NCBI GenBank assembly: GCA_003024985.2
Contig: PXIH01S0015851.1
Strand: one strand, 5' to 3'
Source: Euperipatoides rowelli
Taxonomy: Eukaryota; Onychophora; Udeonychophora; Euonychophora; Peripatopsidae
DNA: 13,746 nt
Shown here in pieces: positions 7,901 through 13,746 of the stretch. Numbering within the stretch: position 1 is the first letter of the stretch; each line of letters starts with the position of its first letter. The translations under genes were made by a program, and so were the position numbers. The notes under the pieces were generated by a model. The model saw nothing but the letters and a program-made list of their open reading frames with translations, made no database searches and was not told the origin of the DNA.

Positions 7901-8327
7901 ATGTAATAAATTTTATAAATGCAGTTTATTTTAATAATTTTTTACATTCAAACTACTGTACTTATTAATTGTTTTCCTAATTCCATTAAAATTTAATTGA
8001 CAATTCCACATAGATTAGTTTTTTTTAAAAAAACAAACAATTAGTTTTTATTTTTTTATCACTATATATATATTGCCATTAACATATTAAAAGCTTTGTT
8101 CCCTATTCTATCAAGCAAGCTATGTAAATTTATTCTATCAAATCAAACCCTGCAATCTCTAATTTTCAAAATTTTACACCACAGCCAAAAAACTGTTAAA
8201 GGTANTTCCCACTGATCTAGAAAAATATTTTTTTTACACAAAACTTATTTTAGGGTTCAGAATTGTAAAGATTCAAAACTCATTCAGTTTAGTCATAATT
8301 ATTAAGAGTTATTTACATTTGAAAAGT

Positions 8328-9337
8328 GGAAGTTGCTGACTTTGAAATTAATAAGTGAAGATTGCTGGTTTTGAAATAATGACAATGGGAGTTTGCTTTC
8401 TTTGAAAAACCAGTCGAAACTTTATTATTTATTATCGCTCTGCCTATAAGGTTTACTATGCCTACAAAAAATGAAAAGCGTTATTTAATTTCTGTTAAAA
8501 ATATATAATAAAACAAGAAATATTATGACTCAAAATGTAACAAAATTATAAGGTGGTTTCATCCAAGATAACATATTTTTAAAAATCCAAAAGAAATTAA
8601 ACAAGGTAATTTAAACATGCAAAGGAATTTCAGTGTCTTCCACTGGTTCACACATGATTTCTTCTAAAAGGAACAGTTGGGACATCTTGTTGAGAAAGCT
8701 GTTCATTGCACCTCTAGTCATCACTATAATGGATCTGCAATAATTTAGCTACATCATTTAGTTTTTCATGGCTGAGATTACTGAGAGTGTCTGCTGTCAT
8801 CACTTCTGGGTTGATATCCTAATGCAGAAGCCTCTTTTGCTCACAGAGAAAAAAATACTAAAGTCACTTTTGTATAACTGTTCTCCANAGGGTGTTTCTT
8901 TTCCACTTCAAAGGCTCTCTAATCCTTTTCCTTGCTTTAATAAGAGAAACATGTCTAGCTAAAGAATTTGAATATAAATTTGAATCCATTTTTTTTAATT
9001 ACCATATAATAAAAAATTACAATTAACGGAAAAAAGCAGACAGTTTCTATCAGTTAAATTACTAAACAGTAAAAACAAAGGGTAGCCATATTGTGATATG
9101 TCTGTGTCCTGATTGGTCAGTTTTCAAATTGCTAGGTTTGATCATGGTTTGATGCAATAAGAGTTGTGGATGTTGCTGGGTTTGAAACTGCAGCTAATTT
9201 TTAAACATTAAAAAAGAAACAGGATTTTGTTGTATTTGATACTTAAAACCATGAGAGATAGATGCAGAATAATGTACAGAATTTAGTGGTATACATAACT
9301 CAATTTTGAAAAAATTTGGAGTTTGCTCGATTTGAAA
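8328..9337 (+). repeat. Five copies of a dispersed 20-bp motif
   Basis: The motif ggagtttgctnnntttgaaa recurs, with one to a few changes, at 8328-8347, 8357-8376, 8388-8407, 9168-9187 and 9318-9337, all in the same orientation. A weaker partial copy lies at 9126-9141. The first three are spaced 29 and 31 bp apart and form a small cluster. The conserved parts are GNAGNTTGCT and TTTGAAA with a variable 3-base middle. I do not know what it is. It may be the remnant of a minisatellite or a repeated part of an unrecognised transposon. Confidence 0.65.
8611..8986 (-). pseudogene. Unidentified coding-like relic on the minus strand
   Basis: Three successive open stretches lie in different frames on the minus strand. 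They are 8864-8986 (ARHVSLIKARKRIREPLKWK, then a Trp-containing end), 8714-8818 (TADTLSNLSHEKLNDVAKLL) and 8611-8748 (MNSFLNKMSQLFLLEEIMCE, then a short tail). The composition is more protein-like than the surrounding DNA, with charged and helical segments, as expected for a frameshifted old gene or transposon protein. The basic REPLKWKRN patch is reminiscent of short basic regions in some transposon-encoded proteins, but this is not strong enough to name a family. An N at 8888 lies inside. It could also be chance. Confidence 0.3.
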
Positions 9338-9740
9338 CTGATAGCCTTCTTATTAGTCCCAATTTTGTATAAGGTTGAAGTTTTGACAATAGAATTTAGT
9401 ACATCCTCCACACTTTGATAACTTTATTTTAATGATTGGTGATATTTAACTCTTTAATTTCTGATTTCTTGCTTTTTAATTTAAAAATTATGTTTGATGC
9501 CAAAAGCTTGCCATTTGAAGAGCTGAAATAGTGTTAAAAAAAGTGATAACGCTTTGCCATTTTTTCCATCTACTGCACATGAGTAATGTGTAGAATTAAT
9601 AAGTCCTTGACTTAACATTTTAATCCTTGTCTTTATTAAATTGCCAGATGAATGGAAAACTGTGATTAATATTTTGTATGATATTTTTCTTAAAATGGTC
9701 TCACACTAAGACCATCCATCAATTGTTACCTTTGGCATAG

Positions 9741-9754
9741 TACTGTATACAGTA
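9741..9754. repeat. 14-bp perfect palindrome followed by (TA)n
   Basis: TACTGTATACAGTA equals its own reverse complement and runs into a TA microsatellite to about 9766. It may be no more than a by-product of A/T-rich simple sequence. Confidence 0.85.
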
Positions 9755-9864
9755 TATATATATATATGGGAGATAAAACTGCTTGAACAGTTATTATTCG
9801 TCTAAAGCTATCAACTTGTCACTTTTTGTGATACGAATCAAAGGATAACGAAAATAAACCATAA

Positions 9865-9903
9865 GTTATCCAGGAGTTGATCTATTAACAACTCCTGGCT
9901 AAC
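9865..9903. repeat. 15-bp stem inverted repeat
   Basis: gttatccaggagttg (9865-9879) pairs with caactcctggctaac (9889-9903) with one mismatch and a 9-base loop. The stem is GC-richer than its surroundings. It could form a hairpin in RNA or be the core of a small foldback element. No function is shown. Confidence 0.85.
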
Positions 9904-11401
9904 CCCTGGTGAACAAGATTGAAGTTATTTTTTTAGACATCTTTTTTATTTTAATTAATAGGGGAAATATTTAGAGAGAAAAGACATGTTTAATTTACTT
10001 GCAGTTTTATTTATTTATTATCTATTGAACATTTATGAACATTAAATTTTGAAGATAGTATCAATGTTATACAAAATTTATTGTTCACAAAAAATGATCA
10101 CTAGGTAATAAATAAAAATAAAACTGATGCTAAATAAAACATGAAGCCATTTTAAATGTCATTTATTGGCAATGAAATGGTCTTTTCCTATCCATTTTCA
10201 AATAACTTTGTTCAACAGCTACCCAAATCATAGAGAATAAGTTGTTGGAGAGGAATAACAAATGAAAGAAATTCAGAAGTTAGTCTATCAATTGATGTAG
10301 TAGTATTGGAGGCTAAAAGAACATTTATTTGATACAGTACTTCATCAAATTCAAGAACATTAACACATTTTCCGAATGCAAGCTTAATGTGGGACTGGCT
10401 TTACATTCTGTGTTTGTATGGGATAAATATTTCTTATTTTACAAACTCACTTGAAAGTTATCTTAATTTTTTTCATGTATAGAAATTTCGCTAAATATTA
10501 GCTTTATCTGAAGCTATCATTTTATGGCTCTAAAATATATTAAATATTAAAAAAAGCAATATTTTAAAATTTTTGTAATAGATCTTATGCATTTTAATAG
10601 GCGCTGTGATCTTTATTCTTAAAAACCGACCTTCAAATTAAATTTTTTTAACAATTATTTAATTTTATCTTTAAATTATTCTTTAACATTTCATTCTAAA
10701 GTTATTTTTAGATGTTTAGAAGAAAAAAATTGACTATCCCTTTTAATAACATTACGATACTATAATTTTCTAAAGTCACAAATAATAAATTTACAAAGCA
10801 GTGGACAAATTGAACACTCCCCCAAGATGCTTTCTTTGATTGTCATGGTTTGTAAATATTGTCTAAACCAAGCTTTAGCTAATTTACATCTAGACACTTC
10901 TAAGACAACCCACAAAAGTTTTAAACTAATTGGGATCTTGATAGGTGTGTCTGTTACTGATAGAAATGTTAGACTCATCTCTCTTTAAATGGCTTTAAAA
11001 CACTGTGTATGCAAAAAAATATTTGCAAAAAAAATCAAACTAACAATTTGAAACCTTAAAGTTTTTAAAATATTAAATAAAAGACAGAATACAACAAGAC
11101 TCTTAAGTCTGATTGAAAAATATTATTTTTCAAAATAATTGTCAACCCATATATAAATTGTTAATTGGAGGTGGTTTTACAGGTCTTGGTATTTCTTTGA
11201 CAGATTTGCCTCAGACAATGTCACATGACTCTATATAACTGTCCAATGAGGATACATTTTACACATGAGAAAATAATGATTTATCGCATAATTATTAGAT
11301 GAAAAAGATGGTCTAAACAAAAGCTTGCAGGTATTTAAAAACACCACCACTACCCTAGCGGCTAATTAGATTAAAGTAATCTTTGTAATTGAATCTTAAA
11401 G

Positions 11402-11409
11402 AGCACAGG
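11402..11409. repeat. Left target-site duplication of the 734-bp hAT element
   Basis: The sequence agcacagg abuts the left terminal inverted repeat and pairs with agcacaga at the right end, with one mismatch. The 8-bp length fits hAT integration. Confidence 0.65.
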
Positions 11410-11490
11410 CAAGGACAGATTTATGTGTGGGTACAACGGGTGTGCACCCAGGGCCCCAAAGTTTAAGGGGCTCACCCCTATATTTTTTTT

Positions 11491-11850
11491 TGATATGGTA
11501 TGCACAGGATTTTGGTAAGTTTTATCTATGTTAATAAACATTAGTTAGTGGCCCCCAATTTTGATGGGCCCTACTCCTAAAAAAAATTATATGGTATACA
11601 CAGACCTAAGTTAGTTTTATCCATGTTAATAATTATATTAGTCAGTGGCCTCAATTTTGAGGTGCTCCACCCCTAAATAAATAAAATAATTTTGGTATGA
11701 TATATTAATAGTTAGTGCCACCCAATTTTGAGGAGCCTCAACCCTAAATAAAATAAAACACATATTTAAATTCTTATTTTTTTTGTTTTTTTGTAGGGTA
11801 TATACAGACCTATAGAGTTTTTATCCATTTTAATAAACATTGTCAGTTTT
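11491..11850. repeat. Degenerate tandem repeat of about 100 bp inside the hAT element
   Basis: Four diverged units can be aligned by eye, starting near 11491, 11589, 11692 and 11794. A full unit runs: ggtatNcacagacct, then tttatccatgttaataa, then ttagtNagtggcc, then caattttgaggggc, then cNccacccctaaa. The third unit lacks part of its beginning, and the fourth stops after the ttaataaacatt block. A partial unit end (gccccaaagttt...cacccct) precedes the array at 11452-11480. Such arrays are typical of non-autonomous DNA transposons. Divergence between units suggests the array is old. Confidence 0.7.
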
Positions 11851-12022
11851 TAAACAGTAATATTAATTTTTCACATTACAATGTGTAGGCCCATTTTAGT
11901 AATTAGAGAGATCTAGCTTTTTTTCCAATGCTGGAAAATGTCAGTTTATGGAGAATTTACTCACAGGAACTCACTATTATTTCTAGCAGTGAAAAAATAT
12001 TTGCATTTAAACACCTCTAAAT

Positions 12023-12049
12023 TTACCTTTTTTTTTAAAAAAAAGGTAA
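12023..12049. repeat. A/T palindrome within the hAT element
   Basis: ttacc plus nine T is followed by eight A plus ggtaa, a near-perfect 27-bp palindrome. Just downstream, GGATACC (about 12072) pairs with GGTATCC (about 12085). The right subterminal part of the element is therefore rich in hairpins. Confidence 0.7.
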
Positions 12050-12143
12050 TTTTCACCAGGGCTTTACCCCTGGATACCACTGGGGGTATCCCCCAGACCC
12101 ACTTCTGGACTAGTGGGCCCCAAAATGTCTAAATCCACTCCTG

Positions 12144-12151
12144 AGCACAGA
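12144..12151. repeat. Right target-site duplication of the 734-bp hAT element
   Basis: The sequence agcacaga directly follows the right terminus ...CCACTCCTG and matches the left copy at 7 of 8 positions. Confidence 0.65.
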
Positions 12152-12780
12152 CACAATAGACAAATAATTGGAACTGGAAATTTATCTACAGTAATTTGTA
12201 AACATAGAAAAGCACATAGTAAATTAATTATATGACGAGAAAATTTATAAACTTGACATTTCAAAACTTTTTTTAGAGATGCAGCGCCATCTGGATAATT
12301 AATCATTATGTAAATATGATAAAAACTTATTTTAATTCTAAATGAATTTATAGGCAAAAAAAAATTAAAGTGTAATAATTAAAATATATAAAAAATAAAG
12401 ATCAGATTTATTTCAAGTTGTTTTCAAAGATTGTGATGATGACAGTTGGTATAGATGTGAAACCAATGCGGCTTTTTCACCACGATTAACTGTATATACT
12501 TTATATAGTCCATGTGTGTTTTGAATTGGATATACCAAAATCTGAATGCTTATTACATATTAAAATGTAATTAATTGTAGCATCACAAAGGCTTTAACCA
12601 CTAAGTTATTACTTTAAACAAATTTCTCAAATTTCCGTAACCCTGCTTACAATAGTTTTTCACCAAACAGAATTGTAGCTTTTGTAAAAGTTAGTGTTTG
12701 CTTGAATAAAATGTTTTAATTTAAATTTTTATTTATTGTATACAATAGTTGTAAAACAAAAAAATAATTAAATCAACATT
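12152..12780. other. AT-rich intronic stretch between the hAT element and the POLA1 exon
   Basis: No gene or repeat is recognised here. The only patch that stands out is gcagcgccatctgg at 12281-12294, a GC-richer motif discussed as a possible CTCF-like core. Confidence 0.5.
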
Positions 12781-12790
12781 TACATTCTAG
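12781..12790 (+). promoter_or_regulatory. 3' splice site (acceptor) of POLA1 exon
   Basis: The sequence tacattctag ends in AG directly before codon CAA of the conserved pol alpha block. Upstream is an A-rich stretch with only a short pyrimidine run. Around 12769-12776 the sequence taaatcaac could serve as a branch point, but this is a guess. The acceptor is supported mainly because it puts the conserved peptide in frame. Confidence 0.8.
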
Positions 12791-12922
12791 CAATTGACTC
12801 GAAATCCAGAGGACTATCCTGATAAAAAACATTTACCTCATGTCAATGTGGCTCTGAGAATGAATACTAAGGATAGCAAAAAGCTTCGTCAAGGAGATGC
12901 TGTCTACTACGTCATTTGCCAG
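12791..12922 (+). CDS. POLA1: Internal exon of DNA polymerase alpha catalytic subunit
   Basis: This 132-bp exon encodes 44 residues of the catalytic subunit of DNA polymerase alpha, the B-family polymerase that extends primase RNA primers in the nucleus to start Okazaki fragments and leading strands. Read in phase 0 it gives [18 protein letters not shown], then a VNVAL stretch, and ends [10 protein letters not shown]. The DYPDKK..LPHV.VAL block followed by GD.V.YVICQ is the pattern I know from pol alpha, in the thumb region just before the C-terminal zinc-binding domain. Pol delta and epsilon differ here. The borders are canonical: tacattctag precedes it and gtaata follows, and both ends fall between codons. 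The polypyrimidine tract upstream is weak, as is common in AT-rich introns. I found no other POLA1 exon in the window. The family call rests on remembered conservation, not on a search. Expression and the complete gene model cannot be seen here. Confidence 0.92.
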
Positions 12923-12930
12923 GTAATACT
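12923..12930 (+). promoter_or_regulatory. 5' splice site (donor) of POLA1 exon
   Basis: Codon CAG is followed by gtaatact, giving CAG|GTAATA, a good match to the metazoan donor consensus. Reading past it breaks the pol alpha similarity, so the exon ends here in phase 0. Confidence 0.85.
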
Positions 12931-13746
12931 AAAAACATAATGTTCAGAATTTAATTAAATGTACCTTTTTATTTATAGATATTTTATGTTTTTTTTAGAT
13001 AGTGCATTGGATTATAATATTGATTTAAGTTATTGTAGTACATTNAAGAATTTATCAATATTTTAATGCTATCAGCCTATCGGTGGGGAAACTACAGTTG
13101 GGTTATAGTAGCAGTCTACTACTTTAAAACTTCTCTTAAAACCATGATGTTTCTTTTTTTTTTACTTAATTCTAGTTTTTTTAAAGATAAAGGATTGTGA
13201 ATTATAATAAATGACCATTTGAAATCAAACAATCTATAATTGTTTATAAGCATTATTGTATTTTTAAAAATGTGTTATATGCATTGGAGAGTGATCGAAT
13301 AATTGGCAGTAAATGAAATTTTCGATTGCTCATATTTTACCACAAAGTGAAGCCATTATCCAACATTATGCTTGTCTCTATAAGATTTTTACCCCCTCAT
13401 ATATAAAAACATTTGATTGCTAAGTCAAATGAGAGGGAGTCAGGTCAATCTATTAGCTAATTGATCTGTATGTGCTTTCAACTTAGTTTTTTTCATGAGC
13501 AGCATTAACGTTTGCCAGCCGATAAGCAGTAATGCAAAATCTATTTAGCAACTTATCATTATATACATGTAACAGTTATAGGTGGTTGAGATATTTTTAA
13601 ACATAATAATTATAAAGAATTTAAAGAAATATAAAAATCATAGAGGTGATTGGATAAGCTTGTACCTGATGAAGGAATTAGGAGGCTCTTCAGTGCATTG
13701 TGTAAGGGGAGAATTACAGTTTACGGTTCCCCCTTTTTTATTGGCT
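12931..13746. other. Start of the downstream POLA1 intron (inferred)
   Basis: This AT-rich stretch has no supported exon. The next conserved pol alpha block does not appear before the window ends. Minor structures are a TAGTAG-cagt-CTACTA hairpin near 13106-13121 and a CATTTGA/TCAAATG inverted repeat around 13411-13432. There is one ambiguous base at 13045. Intron status is inferred from the donor site at 12923. Confidence 0.6.

Larger units (their letters stand above)
9338..11400. other. Largely featureless AT-rich intronic stretch
   Basis: I see no exon, RNA gene or transposon end here. It holds a 14-bp palindrome with a following (TA)n run at 9741-9766, a strong inverted repeat at 9865-9903, and an 72-codon minus-strand open frame at 10760-10978 that I do not recognise and regard as chance. 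Confidence 0.5.
11410..12143. mobile_element. Non-autonomous hAT-type element (MITE), 734 bp
   Basis: The left end reads CAAGGACAGATTTA. The reverse complement of the right end reads CAGGAGTGGATTTA. The ends match at 9 of 14 positions and share GATTTA, close to the common hAT terminus (CAG-rich start, then GGATTTA). The flanks carry agcacagg (11402-11409) and agcacaga (12144-12151), an 8-bp target duplication with 7 of 8 matches; 8 bp is diagnostic for the hAT superfamily. GGGCCC motifs recur near both ends (about 11451 and 12115) and internally. There is no transposase ORF, so any past movement relied on an enzyme encoded elsewhere. The interior is a degenerate tandem array followed by an A/T palindrome. 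The element ends about 640 bp upstream of the POLA1 exon. An alternative boundary uses the identical gagcacag at 11401-11408 and 12143-12150. Confidence 0.75.

Noticed and set aside
10760-10978. 72-codon minus-strand open frame
   Set aside because: No recognised motif, no splice or promoter support. Such lengths occur by chance across a 13.7-kb window.
11938-12357. Open frames on both strands near the second hAT element
   Set aside because: They cross the element boundary and consist of translated terminal repeat, the A/T palindrome and flanking DNA. There is no conserved protein feature.
1-13746. CRISPR array, operon or prokaryotic defence system
   Set aside because: No regular spacer-repeat structure and no bacterial-style genes. 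The window is eukaryotic.
13700-13746. aaggggag...ttccccctt at the window end as a terminal inverted repeat
   Set aside because: The pairing is short and imperfect, and no target duplication can be seen before the window ends.

Overview
The window looks like intronic DNA from an animal genome. It is strongly AT-rich by eye, has no prokaryote-style gene packing, no long intact ORF, many simple-sequence tracts and several eukaryotic transposon remnants. The one host coding segment I can support is a 132-bp exon at 12791-12922 (+). It has canonical AG and GT splice borders and encodes a 44-residue piece of the DNA polymerase alpha catalytic subunit (POLA1). If the exons are collinear, nearly all of 1-12790 is one long upstream intron and 12923-13746 is the start of the next intron. 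The exon is animal-like, but I cannot name the species. The mix of LINEs with hAT and piggyBac MITEs points to an invertebrate or basal deuterostome rather than a mammal.

Layout. 1-2760 is non-coding AT-rich DNA with hairpins and short repeats. At 2771-3364 a short non-autonomous hAT element with a perfect 8-bp target duplication sits inside an older minus-strand LINE C-terminal relic (about 3365-3680). Next comes a 320-bp piggyBac-like MITE at 3688-4007, flanked by TTAA. Simple repeats and an unidentified coding-like patch (4374-4616) follow. About 4773-6573 is a 5'-truncated, mutated LINE of CR1/L2/Jockey type on the minus strand. Reverse transcriptase motif A and the YIDD box are still readable, as is a long C-terminal region. 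It carries a frameshifting 55-bp tandem duplication with an ambiguous base at the junction. 6584-8300 holds homopolymer tracts, two unassigned small ORFs and a CpG-rich patch. 8328-9337 holds five copies of a dispersed 20-bp motif and a minus-strand coding-like relic. 9340-11400 is mostly featureless apart from two inverted repeats. 11410-12143 is a second non-autonomous hAT element with a degenerate internal tandem repeat of about 100 bp. The POLA1 exon follows.

The parts do not form a functional system. The picture is a host replication gene whose large intron has collected at least five transposon insertions, some nested or abutting, with both LINE relics antisense to the host gene. I found no evidence for a new biological system. 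The best leads for follow-up are the two hAT MITEs, the piggyBac MITE, the 20-bp dispersed motif and the unidentified coding-like patches.
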